64,000 bases of DNA from Paragonimus westermani. Lineage: Eukaryota; Platyhelminthes; Trematoda; Plagiorchiida; Troglotrematidae. Below, in pieces: positions 20,207 to 33,321 of the stretch (the stretch's first letter is position 1; each line of letters starts with the position of its first letter). The notes below the pieces were generated by a model. The model saw nothing but the letters and a program-made list of their open reading frames with translations. It searched no databases and was not told the origin of the DNA. Position numbers and translations under genes: made by a program. The stretch lies in NCBI GenBank assembly GCA_008508345.1, contig QNGE01003334.1:1-64000 (forward strand), read 5' to 3'.

Positions 20207-22555
20207 ACTAACAAATTGTTTAGGTAACAAAAGCATAACATCTTCACTTGTCAATTTATTCATCTACGACGAAATTTTGCTCCATCAAAGAAACACTTTC
20301 CGAATTCCTATAGTAACAGACGATAGATTGGAAATACCTAAACATATTCACAGTCTGTGAATTGAGTGATCTTAGAAGCAACTTAATGTGCTGTCATCGT
20401 CCAGTGTATTGGTGTCAGGGGCGAAATTATTATATCCTAATTTAACCCGGACTCACTTACGAACGGACAGGAATCTGGGATTAGAAACCATAGAAATTCC
20501 GGAACTGATGTGCTACGATTATCTGCCTTCATATTGATATGACGAAGTGAATTTGATACTTTGACGCATTCTGTTTACAATTGGAATACACCATACTTTA
20601 CCAGAACACTTGGAGGCCAGAAGCCAACAGTTCATCTTTCGCTCGCTTACTAATATGAGCTAGGACACCTGTACCGCAGCAACCACAAGTTTCTGGAATA
20701 CAGTTCACGTTACCCACTTGTGAACATTAGAACACACAACATCTCATGGACTGTGCAGGTTCACGAACAGTGTTATCATTCACGTACGCCTGAAATGGTG
20801 TTAGCAGACCGCAACGAACTAATGTTGTGATGGTAAGTTTTTTGTGCATTCTTCGATAAAAGTGACTAAAAAATCCAACCAATTCACACCGACCCAAACA
20901 GGTATACAATGAGACCTCGATAAGAAATTTTTGGCAACCCTAAACTGGTTTACTTTTCATGTTATAGATCGAGACCCGGCTGCGTCGAGTAATTGATAAC
21001 TTAGAGATATGCTCAATTTTGGGTGTGCAAAATAGCTGAATCCAAGCTGTATAGAAAAATATACAACAGCTTTAAGGCAGGCGGTTTAAGTGAACATTCC
21101 AAAGAATGTTGTCCATCACGAGGAATGTAATTGTGTATAGAGAAACTTTCCCTGTCGTAAGTCATGTGAGTTATCACTACTAACATTTCTGTTCAAATTC
21201 GTTTTCAGTGTGATCATTTATTTGTATACTGTTCACACACGAACTTATTGGTAAAGAGTTAGGGATGTGGTAACACTCAAAATATAGCTTTTTTGCAGTT
21301 TTCTGGATAGTTTTAGAATTTTCACGGAATAAGAAGTCTAACACTAACCACATAAGTGACAGATCGATCTTGCTCGTTTCGTGGTCAATGGCGAGAACTC
21401 CTGTATTGCTTCAGGACGTTTGCCGAGATTGATTACCGTGGTTCAGACGAAGCACAGTAAAGATTGTCATTCCACTTTAATATTATCGAAGAAATGACCG
21501 AAAAAACTGATCACGACCATTTATTGGATAAACATTCTACCATGACGTTTTTGATTAACTTATGCCTTGGGACGTGATTACAATTATCTGCGGTCGTTGA
21601 TGAAGTAACATTCTCCATTGGTGACAAACCGGCTGACACAAGACCATGTTAGAAGATTGGAACAAACGTCAGTCACATTGTACCTCTTTAGAGAGAAGAG
21701 TATGGTGTTGGTTGATATCAGCACCATATCTGGTACAAAACCGTGGTATCCAACACTTCAGCTCCCGCTTAATTTGAATAGGACAGGTGAGGAACTCATT
21801 GCATTTGAATGTTCTGCTGTATCTCTAAGTCGCCCGTTACTTTGAAGAACTGATCTGTTGCGTCTCTCACAGTGAGGATGGGTTGGTTGACTTGCTTTTG
21901 TCCGTACTTTTCTATTGAAGGTGAATAGCAGGATAGCTCAGTTGTGTTGGAACCGTTTTGCATCACAACAAAACACGATCATTTTTCAAACAAACTATCG
22001 ATGTAAAAAGTTTATGACCACTTCGAATTATTTTAGATATATTTTACAACTGGGGACGTTGGTCGTGTGCGATTACGTCGGATTATCGGCCAGATAAAAT
22101 GGTTAACTGCTCTCCTATTATGTATTGGTGTTAAATCCACTGACCAAGCATTCGGATGTACTCACAAACACCGATTGCCAAATCGCATCTCGAGTGATTA
22201 GATTGACGAAAAGCAAAACACAACAACATGAATGAACGGAGTTCAACAGACTAGTTCTCTTTTGTACTTTGAGAGTGGAACACTGAGCGCACTGATCTTA
22301 ATCTGATAATTCCAACCCCCCCATCTGAGAAGGGTTAGTCTACTACTCAAATATGAGTAGAAAAGTGCCATATATATCTGCCGTATATGTCACTACTAAC
22401 AAGTAGCTGCGAAAAGTTGACGATTTAATTGTACGTGCTGTGCACCATTCGTCAAAGATAACACAAAAGACAGTGGGGTTTACCATAGTATAATTCTGTA
22501 CCGATTCAATCAAACTATTGAACTGAATGTTTTGTTTCGAATAGCTGCCGGGAGT
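20207..22555. other. Non-coding stretch, nothing recognised
   Basis: About 2.3 kb with short motif-free frames only. No repeats or RNA genes seen. Confidence 0.4.
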
Positions 22556-22559
22556 TTAT

Positions 22560-24180
22560 CAGTAGGGAAACTTAGTTTATGGTAACAGTCTGTTCTCTTG
22601 TTGTTCGTCATCAGGCTAGTTACATAATTTATAGTAGTGTGGGTGTCAAAAAAACAAATTCAATAACAAATTGTCATTTGATTACGTCGGGCAACACAGG
22701 ATGAGATGATAACTGAGTGTCCAAATTGACCCCCAGAGCTGTCAAGTCGGTAACAGAGAAACGTCCTAACCATAGTGTTTGAAAGAATTTATTCTGTATG
22801 TACAATTGTGAATTGTATAGCTGAATTCCGATCGACTCTGCTATAGCTAGAATGATAAGGTGATAGGTGAATGGAGTGGAGAACCAGTTCCGATGAGACT
22901 CAGTATCCTGAGTCAATAAGGTGTGCCATAATTGCATTTGAAATGGAGCACACCCCGTCTGTGGTCAGCCACGGGGGGTGGGTGGTTTTCACGTCTGTAC
23001 AACCGACTTGAGGTGCTTCATAGGTGAAACCGGAAGAGTAAGCACTATAGCAGGCCTCATATTTTGGAGGTCAGCTTCGAGCTGCATTTCGCCGACCATG
23101 CTGATGATGAATCAGTTGTGTAACACTGTCTTTTCAGTTACGTCAACTAGTACACGAGTCACGAGTTCAGTCATCGCCTCGCTTTTGTAGTCTAGTGCCA
23201 TTTAAGAATCTTCCTTCCTACTGATGACAGTCTGAATTTTGGCAACATCAGATTCATGTGTTTGTTAGCCAATTTTACTGTGTAACCGTTTTCTTTGACT
23301 TTCCGCCTTAAGGTTGTCGTTTATGCTGCAGACGTGCCAATAACATACACCTTTAGATTTATGTGCGTCAAATTAGAGACTAGTTTTCTTCTCCGTCTGG
23401 GATAGACGCTGCTGAAAAATGCATACTCCGCCCGTTCTCGTGATTATCATGCTGAACTGAACAGTCTGCATGAGAGTTAAACGTTACATCCAGGAATTAT
23501 GTCCTTCCCCAGTCACGGGCTGAAGTGTCGATGTGAGATCAAGATGTGCTGTGTCTGATGCAGAAAGCAGATTATGTAGATCCACACTCTCGTCGATTAC
23601 ACACATGTCACTATTTACGAACCTACTTATGTACACTATTCATGTAACCAATGCTATACCCAATCATTCTGTGAACTGCAGTTCTTTCTAACGTAGTCAT
23701 AAAAATATCCGATGAGGGATGCAGAATTTTAGTTTATGTAAGTTGAAAATCACTAGTGAGTAACGTTTAGGTTACATAAAAATGTCAATCAGTGGGCCTA
23801 ACGGTGACTCCATTACGACGTCATCCTTCTCACAGTATCTTATATCATCAGTCTGAAACGGTTTATCCTGCGGAAATGTTGGTATCATCCGCTTGAGTGT
23901 GTCTTCAGGTAAACATACATTTAAGCCTCCAGATTCTGTATATTCACAGAGGTAATCAACTGACTCTTAAGTAATACACTCTTAAACAGAGGGGACATAG
24001 TGAAGGAACTTGCCTTGTTTACCACACCGAACAATTGGATAGAGTCCATGAACCTGAACTTATCGATTAGCGAATGCGGTGATGACCTTCCGCATGAGCT
24101 GTAGTAAGTCCATTGATTGCTACAACAAGAAACGATGTGGAGGTTTGGACATATAACTAACTGGTAGATAATCAGGTCAT
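22560..24180 (-). pseudogene. Decayed Penelope-like element keeping RT and endonuclease pieces (copy P3)
   Basis: Read on the minus strand from 24080 downward, a PLE reverse transcriptase is recognisable in shifting frames: SSFTMSPLF (motif A region), then VDYLCEYTESGGLNV...PEDTLKRMI near 23880-23960, then VVMESPLGPLIDIF near 23800, matching the PLE MGSPLGPLLADIF motif. Farther down, the C-terminal ILAIAESIGIQLYN...QNKFFQTLWLG (22674-22937 frame) matches the tail of copy P2. The 3' tail motif with CATCAGGC follows near 22608. Many stops and frameshifts make it an old relic. The upstream limit is uncertain. Confidence 0.65.
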
Positions 24181-25960
24181 GGTCCGGTGGTTCTTATTGA
24201 TAGAATTCTCGTGTGTTCCATGAACGTGAGCAAACCCTGTTGTTTCAGATTTTCTACGTTTTCAGAAATGTTTTTCTCACCAGCAGCGTTCCTCTCCTCT
24301 CTGTTTAATGCATCGTTACGTTGAGAGAAGCCAATCAATATACCATTTTCTGTATGCCCATGAAAACAATTAGTACACCGTTTCCGGGCTTCGGTAACCA
24401 TGGTCTGTCGGTTCTGCTCAACTCTCCCAATGTCTAGGTGTATCGATTAGTTTAAATATTGATTAAATGCAGCTCACAGTTGGGAGCTGATTTGCACGCG
24501 TTGAACAAAATTGTTCGAAATTGTACAGTGTGGGCCAACAGCGGAACCAGGAATTCGACTTGGCTGTGTGAGCTCAAACTGGTTTTCTAATTCACCCTGT
24601 TTCACATTATTTTTAAGGCAACCAAATGTTGTCGATTGTGACTAGTGTGAGAGATACTGCTCAGAAAAAAAACTGCTTCATGGAGAGCTTCCATAAATAA
24701 GTGAATCTCTGTGGCCCTGTGTTGGACTGAATCGAACACACCTTGCTGTAAACTGGCATAGGAAATTGTGAAATTCGAGTCAACTGAATCCATCACATGT
24801 GAATTAGACAATGCTAATTTTGAAATGGAAAGCGGTAGACCACAAGGCACAGCATACGGTAAAGCTTTGGAAAACACCCACTAGATTTAAATTTGTTTAT
24901 ATGTTCCCAGTTGCAATCTTAAATTTTTGGACGGTTCAGCAGTGCGCCATATTTACTTGGTTTTATATTTTTGGTTTTAAATCAGAATTTTTTTTCGTGA
25001 GAGTTTATATGAATCTGTTGGCTGATCTACCAGTTTTATCGAAAGTTTGTAGCCTGAGAAACAGCACAGTTTTCTGTTCGATCCAACTGTTTAAATGTCT
25101 TATATATGTTGAACCGACTTCAACGCACGGACCGTAGTTTACATAAGTCACAATAAGCCAAAACACAGATTACCAGTAAATAAGAGATTTGTCAGACGCC
25201 ACCTTCTCATTTTATAGAACAACCCATTACTGTTGAACGTCCAAAGCAAAGGATCCAGACGGCAAAGAAATATGTTCCGAAATGTAAGCAATTCGATTAT
25301 TCTAATTAATCGGTAATGCAAACCAGTCAATTACACAAGGTCGAACCATGGCAACGGAACCATGAAGGAAACGAAAGTCATCAGGATACAGACGGAACAG
25401 AGAAAACAGTGTTAGTGAGACGGCAACGCGTTGGACCGCGCCAGTAATTACAGTCAACAAAAAAACCGTGAGTAACACATGGTTAATATAACTTTGGTAA
25501 ACGCTAACCGATTTGGATTGCGAAAACGCAACTAGACTGTGAAATGAATTAATGGATTCGACGAATTGTCCTGTTGTGGTTGGGCGTTATGCTGTTATCA
25601 TCATCATATACGCCACTTGTGGGGGATTCGGTCTTTTCTACAGATTTCAGTCCCTTCTCTCATCATATGTGTCATCACAGATGCAAGTGAACTGGTAGAT
25701 GATATGCTTTTTAAGAAAGACTTATTAAAATAACGGATGGTAAACTGGCCGAAGGAAAGTAGCAGCCACAATTCCACAGTTTGATTAAGGCGATCGACGA
25801 CATATTTCAACTTCCGATCTATGTTATCGGCGTTCAAGTATCTTTTGCAAGTGAGGTTCATAAAGATCCGCTATTTTGAAGCAACTGATCGTTCAAATAT
25901 GGTCATTTGCTGCTTGCAATGTGCTGTGGACATTTAGTCGCATATCCATTTAGCAATATG
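24181..25960. other. Non-coding stretch, nothing recognised
   Basis: The longest frame is 108 codons (plus, 24811-25137), hydrophobic and AT-rich with no motif. Nothing else was recognised. Confidence 0.4.
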
Positions 25961-26389
25961 AGTGTTTCGAGTTGAACATCGTTCACATTTGGCTGCAGCT
26001 TTCGCATTCAGATAGACTTTCTAGCCAGCCTCTTTCGAAATGAACTATTAGACTCGAGTTTCACTCGCATTAGAGCTCGTCAGTAGTGCATATCATTGCC
26101 ACTGCCGACAGTAGAACTCGGCCACACTTTCATGAGGTTACCGTGTTGACTATTGCACCGTTGACCTCACACTAGGCATGACCGAATTCTCATATCTGAA
26201 CGCTCGACCACTTTCGCTCGTGAGTACTGATCAAGTTGCGCGATCGCCTAGCCGGGTTTATCAGATCAGAGATTTAGACCTGTCTCGAGTGTCCAAATCG
26301 CGGAGTTACTGACTGAATCCAGCACGACAGTTACTGTGGTTGCCGTTGAGACTGTGATCAAATGTGAGGAATGTTCAACTTGAAACTAA
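25961..26389. mobile_element. MITE-like inverted-repeat element, copy 2
   Basis: The left end (25961-25997) and inverted right end (26352-26389) share GTTTC(A/G)AGTTGAACAT and then TCACATTTG, giving terminal inverted repeats of about 35 bases. Left-arm sequence for ~130 bases also aligns with the inverted right arm of copy 1 (7660-7791), showing that these are two members of one family in opposite orientation. There is no coding potential and no clear target duplication. Confidence 0.65.
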
Positions 26390-29300
26390 CCAAACCCCTG
26401 ACTATTCATCAGTAATCTGAACGTTGTTCAGGATTTACCGTTCTGGTCTCAGGTAACTGATTATGCCTAGTCTTCATTTAAATCATTTGTGCAAAGCAAC
26501 TTCTGTACACCTAGGGTGAATACGCGGAGAACCACGCGTACGGTCTGATGCATCCAAATTTGCGACAGACAGATCAACTAAATAAAATTTAAACTGTCTG
26601 GGTAAGGTAGAATGAGCTCGGGAAACAGAGATTTTGGTGAGTACAGTAAAATGTTGTGAAAGAGTAATAAGCTGGTCGTGATCAGTACATTTTAAAATAT
26701 CAGAGAACTGGCTTTTGTAAAATGTCAGACGGCTCATCTGATTAAATAATTCGTCCTAGATATTTTTAAGAAATTCTTTGGTTAAGGTGTAGTACAGCGG
26801 ACCGCTCATTGACCTACCACCTACAAGAGTGTGCACTGAACTCGAAGCAAATGTTTTCGGTACATGAAAGGATTAATCGGAAACTTTACAAAAATAAATC
26901 TTACGAAGCAGAGTTAAGTTGTGCACAAATTCAATCGTTTCCTGCACAGGTACATTCGTGATCAGTGGGTCAACAGTCGTTGGTGGCAACTTTTAAGAAA
27001 CACTGGTGAAGTTGGTCTTCAAATTACCGGAAGGCTCGAAAGAACCTTTCATAAGACGACAGTTGATGGCTTTTTAACTCAACCCGAAAGCATAAAACAA
27101 ACACGGAGTGGGTATGTTTTTCGTTGAAACATTCAGTAAAAGAGGTGACAATAACGATAGGTTAGTCCTATGTAGTTTGAATGAAACTCTCATTCATGGT
27201 GTTAACGTCCCAACAGATTTCAGTTGTCTAATCTCCGATTCTCTCAAGCACCTGTGCAATAGTACAATCTACTGTCCCCTCGGTGTGCGTTCTGTTCTGC
27301 AAGCTAGTGATCTCTTGGTGGCACGATCAATTCCGAATTTCTCTTCATCCACTAATATGTCTCTTATTTAATCACATATCCAACTTTATTCAGTATTACG
27401 ATACCGCGGCCGTTTTCTGTTTCGTCAGAAACCATATAAACTGTCTGCCTCGGTTATTTGCAGGCCTCGTAGTTTTTGCAGCGGACAGGAATTTTGTCGT
27501 GTAGTGGGCAAAGGAAATCGGTGTGATACCATGACCAACTGAATAGTAGATGAACTTGTGATGTTTGCTGAATTATGGGTAGCTCTGATCGTATAGGTTT
27601 TCAGGATGGACTGGGGCGGTTAATCAGCCTGCATTTGTCACCACAGTCTTGTATCTTATTTCAACCAAACATCCCGACATTTGTGCACATGAACTGCCTA
27701 GCAGCCAAGTTGTGGGCGTATCTCAGAGTAACCCAGGGCAAACTAGATTTGTCCGCGGCATGTGATTGCGAACTATGATGGGTCCTACATTTTTGGTCGA
27801 AATTTTCCTAGTGGTTGCCACGACGACTGTCTGAAACTTTATAAGACGGAGGAGGACATGACCAATGAGCAGAGCGACAAAGCGTTGCTGTGTCTCAACA
27901 AACCTGTTGGAATTTGTGTGCAGTATCGATATGGGAAATTGTGAGTCCCATAAAATATCGTTATTGAATTACTGGCTGTCATTCATGGTTGTTTTGACGA
28001 AACTTGTGATAAACCCATCCGACCAAATACACTGTTCGAAGAACCGAACAAATGTTCCGTCTATTCACGATATCTCTACGTTCTGTTTAAAACCGATTCA
28101 ATCCTTGTGTATGAAGCGATAAAGTAAGAGACTGGTTCATTATCCTCACTCTCAAATAGACATCTCACAACCACTGTTGTCTACACTTGAACTGGTCAGA
28201 GATTCAAACTGAGAACCAAAGTTTACGGACGATTTTCTTGAGACTGTTACCCAAAGTGCTGACAAGTAGCACAAAACTTTTGACGCCGTTATTTACTACT
28301 CAGAAGTGTTAATAGATAGCGCAGTGCAGTTTGAAGCAAACGTTTTGTGTGCCAAAATTTTTGCTAGTCCTTAGTCTCCAGAAAGCTGGCAACCGGTGAA
28401 ACAAGGTCGAAAATGGGTTTTGTATGCGCATTTTAGTAGGGAAACTGTCTGGAAAGTTATGCTAATGTATTTCAGCTGTGCATAACGGTATGTTGGCATT
28501 TATGGCATATTATCACATATTTGATAATGGGTGTCCTGCACTGAATTGACTCCAATTAAACCATACTAGTCCCTATTCAGTTATATCTATTTAATGAACC
28601 CTAGCGCTCGCAAAGTGGCTTCAGGTGGATTGCTCATTCAAACGATTGCACAATGGATGTTTCGAAATTTCTTGGACACTCCCAGTGAGACTTGACAATC
28701 TGGGTTAGATTTGGTGTAACCAGACCAATGGATACACAGCATGAACTGCCACTTAAGAAGCTAGTTTTGCGGCAGAGAACAAGAATGTTGCGAGAAACTA
28801 AAATAATCACTGACGGGCTAAATGTTTCTTGTCAAAGGAATTCGAATTGGTACTAGAAAGACAAGCTTTTTTTCATTCCGTTGAAGCTTCCTTCCGACCA
28901 ACCTACCCAGAATGATGGAAAAACATTCCACCCCCTAAAAAATATGAAATGCTTGTGCCCTGAACTTTGCAGATCAATTCACCGCTCTACAACCAGACAG
29001 CAGCATCAATTTGTACACAGCTACGTGGGAATTAGATCAATGTGGTTGCGCACATCGCAGACTGCATGTGACTGGAGGCTCACTCACATTTAGCATCACG
29101 CAGCTTGCAGCCGAGAATAAATGTAACATAATACCGGGGATCAGATATTGCCTTTCTCCATCTCACATCCCAAAGTGAGTGTGTGCAAGCACATCCATAC
29201 TTCTCTTTCTGATTCTATTTAGTGTAACATTGAAGTATTTTTTCAGTCTGCCTGCGTGGGTTGAGGTGGTTGACTCTTCGACCTTACTATTTACATACGT

Positions 29301-30361
29301 GTTGTACAAGATCGAGTCTAGCCAACATGGTGGTCAGCCCCCTATTAAACTCTGCGACTTTCTTCCTTCTTTGAGCTTGAGGTTCTGTGGCTTTGTCTTT
29401 TTGCCAATTCCAGCCATCCACTTTGCAGACCACAGACAAACACAGCCTACCCATGCCCATGTAGCACACGGCCCACCGAGATTGAACGGTTTCCTGCGAG
29501 TTTCAGAGGGCCATGAAAAAAATCTTCGAAACAAGCATCCCATGGAATAATTCTCCCAGAGGTAAAGGTCTATGAACGTCACCTCGAAATCTGCATTCAC
29601 CTTTTCAGCAAACTTAGTGGCATTTGTTTAAATGACGTCGTAGAGTCAGACATCTTTGATTGCTAATCTTTCGAGCTCGCTGTGTTGAGAGTTCTGCAAG
29701 TTGGACGGTTTTGCTGTTCTGCAGAAGTACGTGAGAAATTAGCCGCTGGTGTTCTTTCTCATATGTCACTTACGGAGAGTGCTTTCTGATGGTTAATTCT
29801 TGTCCTATGTTAAATACTAACTGAGGAGTTAAATTTCAAATATATCCATGAGAGTTGTATTATTGTGGTTCATGTTCGATTATTGTACAAGTTCATGTGG
29901 CTATATTGAGGTTACGCATTGTGGCCAGGCGAATGTTTGTAGTATTATTGCACTGTCCAGAAGGAATACTGTAGGATTTTTATGCTTCATGTTTGCTCTA
30001 TATACATTATTTACGGAGATATGGAATTTCCAACCTACCCATAAAACTGGTATTAATATGGTTTACCTTCGTTCACTACACATTTCCCTTGCATTCCACT
30101 CTGCAGGTTTCCCAAGTGTTTATCAAAGTGTGGTGCAGTCGCTCCAACGTTGATGGCGAAATTTCCCGAACACGTGCATAACGAACTGTATGTTCCCAAT
30201 GAACTTGTGTGAACTATCCAATAAACTTCCACGTTTGCGGATATTTTGCAATATTCTTCATGGGAGGCGTCAGTAAGCCTAGAAGGCGCAACGAGAATGA
30301 TGGGGAAACCGTCTATAAAAAGATCGAATTTTGCGGACTATGTTGAAAGCTTCGCTCGCAA
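26390..30361. other. Long non-coding stretch, nothing recognised
   Basis: Several open frames of 60-123 codons (for example plus 29179-29550 and minus 29334-29600) overlap on opposite strands and show no family motif, so I do not call genes. No transposon ends or RNA genes were recognised. Confidence 0.4.
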
Positions 30362-30481
30362 GTTTCTTCCCTGGCCCGCCGTGGCCCGCGCGGGACCCAT
30401 GCGAAGCTCTAGTCTCACTCCTCTCCATCCGTCCAACTTTGGCCCGCCGTGGTCCGCGAGGGGCCCGTGCGGGCCCCGCAA
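30362..30481. repeat. GC-rich block with a duplicated segment
   Basis: TGGCCCGCCGTGG followed by CCGCG occurs at 30372 and again near 30440 (the second with one transition), about 68 bases apart, in a short block much richer in GC and CpG than its surroundings. It may be a diverged two-unit tandem repeat or a fragment of a GC-rich mobile element. No function can be assigned. Confidence 0.45.
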
Positions 30482-32554
30482 CGTTTTGCTACTTGGGTGT
30501 ATATTCACCTCGCTTATTGTTGATGGACATAACCATGCTGTACATGTAAATTTTTCCTGTAACCGTCTTGTTGTAACTCACAAAACTGTTGAGTTTGTAA
30601 CATTCATGTCCTAGATAGATTTAAATTAGACGGAAGATAAGCAAGATACTTTTTAAGAAATTTCTCCTCTAGTTTTGTCAGTTGTCCAACACGGATTAAA
30701 TTCAGCTGGGTGTACAACGGGATTGACTAACGGATTACAATGTGAACAGTGAGCAGAAGCAAGGGTAAGCTTGTCAGGATTTTACAAAGTAGTCGTATAG
30801 TCCACAGTTAAAATTTTAAAAGGTTGATCGTGTTGATAATAGTTCAGACTACCAAGTTTTGAGTAATAAAAACCGAAGTATGTGGGGGATACTATGGTCT
30901 TAGTTTCCTACAGAAGAGAAAACGGTAAAATGCGCACATCTTGTGTTGATTGACGGACATCTTCTGGACAACGCACGAATGCGGCGAAAACGTTCGCTGG
31001 TTTAAGGAGAGTGAATTAAGAATGCGGAAAAATGTGGGAGCGAAACAGGCGGGCATCTAAGGGTAGCATACTAATGCAAATGACAAACATATAACAAAGT
31101 GCAAACATGCACACAGAAAGACCTGGAGATTCGATGAGTTAGGTAAGTGGCTAGCGAGATGTATTGCCGGGCGCTCTTCACGTGTATGTACAGCAAACAG
31201 AGTACCCAACTTCTCGAACGAGTAAGCCGTGGATACAGGACAACTCTGTGCATTCCAGAGTGGTCAGTGGTGAATAGAGTTTCCCGCTTTCGCAAAAGCC
31301 ATCCTATTCGATACTCAGGCTTAAGAGAACGTTTGGTTAATGTTTTTTCCAACTGATCATAGATTTACGAGTGTGTGGCCGGACGCGGGGAATTCTGTAG
31401 GTTACGTTAATTGCAGATGATTATAGTTCACTAAAATTGAACTAGTACCACCATTCCTAATTGATCAGTGTTGCATGCGCCTGAGGGCCGACTGTGTGCC
31501 CCACGCTCGTGTTAAGATTCAAGGCGCGCTCTGATTGGTCACGGCACCAACGACCAACATTTCATTCGACCACACTTAAACAAGGCGCTACCGCTTGCAG
31601 ACGGGAAAACATGGTACGTACTTCCCCAGGGTCACGTGTTCTCCTTACCACTGTTGTTGCCCGTAAGGACTACTGTTGATTGTACCCGAACAGGAACACA
31701 ACAATAGGGGTTCACGATCAGTCACAGAACCCCAGTAGCCGTTGGTCTTTAGGCCATAGTGTGTACAACACAATAAAGAGAACTAGGGCAGAGAAAATCC
31801 GTAGAAAAGGAATAACTGGACTTGATGAAGTTTAACAAAGAAAACATTGTGGATTCAATATGAACCACTAACTCGAAACACTATGCTAACAGATGGTTAG
31901 TCACTGTGGTTTTTGCACACACACAAAAAAAGCAGGTTTATGGCGGTATACCGCAGTCCCGTCAGCAGGGGCAAATTATGTTTGCTGGTCGGACAATACA
32001 ATACAGAAAAGCATTCTGAACTAGGACAGCAGCATCTGGTTGCTTCAGGTGTAGCTTTATAGAAAACACAGCACTGCTAGCACTACTTCCCAGTATTCAC
32101 GTGCACACACGAACATAAATAAATTTTTAAATAATGGCGGACTTAATGAAGGAGTGGTTTGAGATTTTTCTGGGTATGTGTGGAGATCACCTGTGTTAAT
32201 TGTTGGCAGTGAAGCTTTGATAACTTAGTACCACATCCGGTATGAGATGTACAGGGAAAACAAACTGACAGGTACAATCTGGTGTGACGGGGCGTTTAGC
32301 ACCGGAACCAAACACTGTTTTTCCTGGTTCATGTATGAGCGTTAATAGATGACATTTCACTTAATCCATTACGCAGTGCTTAGTTCAAACTGGTCAGGGT
32401 AAAAGTTTTTGAAGCCTACTGTGATGAAAATGGCTGACATGTTTTGTCATCTTTGTCATTCAATTGTTTTACCATTCCAATATCCTGTACAACTGATACA
32501 TACGATTCAAAACATACGTTCTGTGTTATTGTGCCTAATGGTGTTATTCTATAT
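30482..32554. other. Non-coding stretch, nothing recognised
   Basis: Frames at 31071-31356 (both strands) and 31494-31679 have no motif I know. Otherwise AT-rich, without repeats I could recognise. Confidence 0.4.
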
Positions 32555-32822
32555 TCTGTGTTTACGGTTAAAGGATAAAGTGCTCGCTTCTGCAGCTCCC
32601 TTTGTGTATACTCATTTACTTGTTCCTGTGGAACTACTTGCTTAGGTCTCATGACCAGGCGCTTTTCCGAACGTATCAATGAGCATCATCCAGCCTGGAT
32701 CAAGAGCGGAGTCACCAACACGACTACCAGCGCAACTGTTGCACACCTCGTTAATACAGATCATACTGTCAACCTGGCCTCCTCTTTTCGACCGATTTAC
32801 CGAGTCAAAAGCTGTCAGAGGC
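32555..32822 (+). pseudogene. Penelope-like GIY-YIG relic (copy P4)
   Basis: The stretch LCLRLKDKVLASA, then RRFSERINEHHPAWIKSGV and HLVNTDHTVNLASSFRPIYRVK, is close to residues ~98-182 of the PLE protein at 19436-20191, here on the plus strand. A frameshift and small deletion near 32625-32650 remove the YIG motif. Similarity stops at ~32822, where a gypsy Gag sequence begins with no visible spacer. Confidence 0.8.
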
Positions 32823-32825
32823 CAG

Positions 32826-33180
32826 ATGGCGGAACAGTCCTTGGACGGAATGCCACCAACAGTCCAGCGTCAGCTCAAGATTGCTCTCATTGCACATCCC
32901 ATGACGATAGAACAGTTGGCCGATGCAGCTCGACAATTGCTGGCAGAAAATTCTGCGACGGTCAACGAGGTGGAGGCAAGTGAACTGAGTGACCTTCGAA
33001 GTGCAGTGGAAAAGTTGACTCAGAAAGTGGCTGATTTGAAGGTGAAAAATAAGGAGAACCATGGCGACATCTTTTACAGATGCGAAAGACGTGGACACTG
33101 GCGAAGATTTTTCTCACTCGGCAAGAAAAGGCCGTACTTATATAAACGTTTCGTCAGTTGTTCTTTATTTGGGAGGGGTA
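32826..33180 (+). pseudogene. Gag C-terminal part of element B
   Basis: The frame contains AEQSLDGMPPTVQRQLKIA and EQLADAARQLLAEN, parallel to EQFIEGLPMAVRDQVRIS in the Gag of element C. A short coiled-coil-like stretch (SDLRSAVEKLTQKVADLK) follows, then a broken zinc knuckle (YRCERRGHWRR) whose later cysteine is lost. The N-terminal half of Gag is missing at the junction with the PLE relic. Confidence 0.75.
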
Positions 33181-33195
33181 TCCGGTAATAGGGGC

Positions 33196-33321
33196 GGATG
33201 ATAAGACAGCAGTTCAGGCTAGGTTAGAAGTCAATGGTAGCTTGGAGTACTGTTTGATTGACACTGGGGCCGCGATTTCATTGATTGGGCCGAAGCCAGC
33301 AAGGATTTTCAGTCGTGTGCG
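33196..33321 (+). pseudogene. Protease N-terminal part of element B
   Basis: YCLIDTGAAISLIG near 33250-33291 is the aspartic protease active-site motif. A stop at about 33328, in frame with it, separates it from the rest of Pol, which continues in the next frame from 33322. The ILGADFLG motif of the same protease domain is in that second frame. Confidence 0.75.

Noticed and set aside
24811..25137. 108-codon hydrophobic plus frame
   Set aside because: AT-rich low-information translation rather than a credible membrane protein; no context.
29179..29600. Overlapping 123-codon (plus) and 88-codon (minus) frames
   Set aside because: The two strands are open over the same stretch, and neither shows a family motif.
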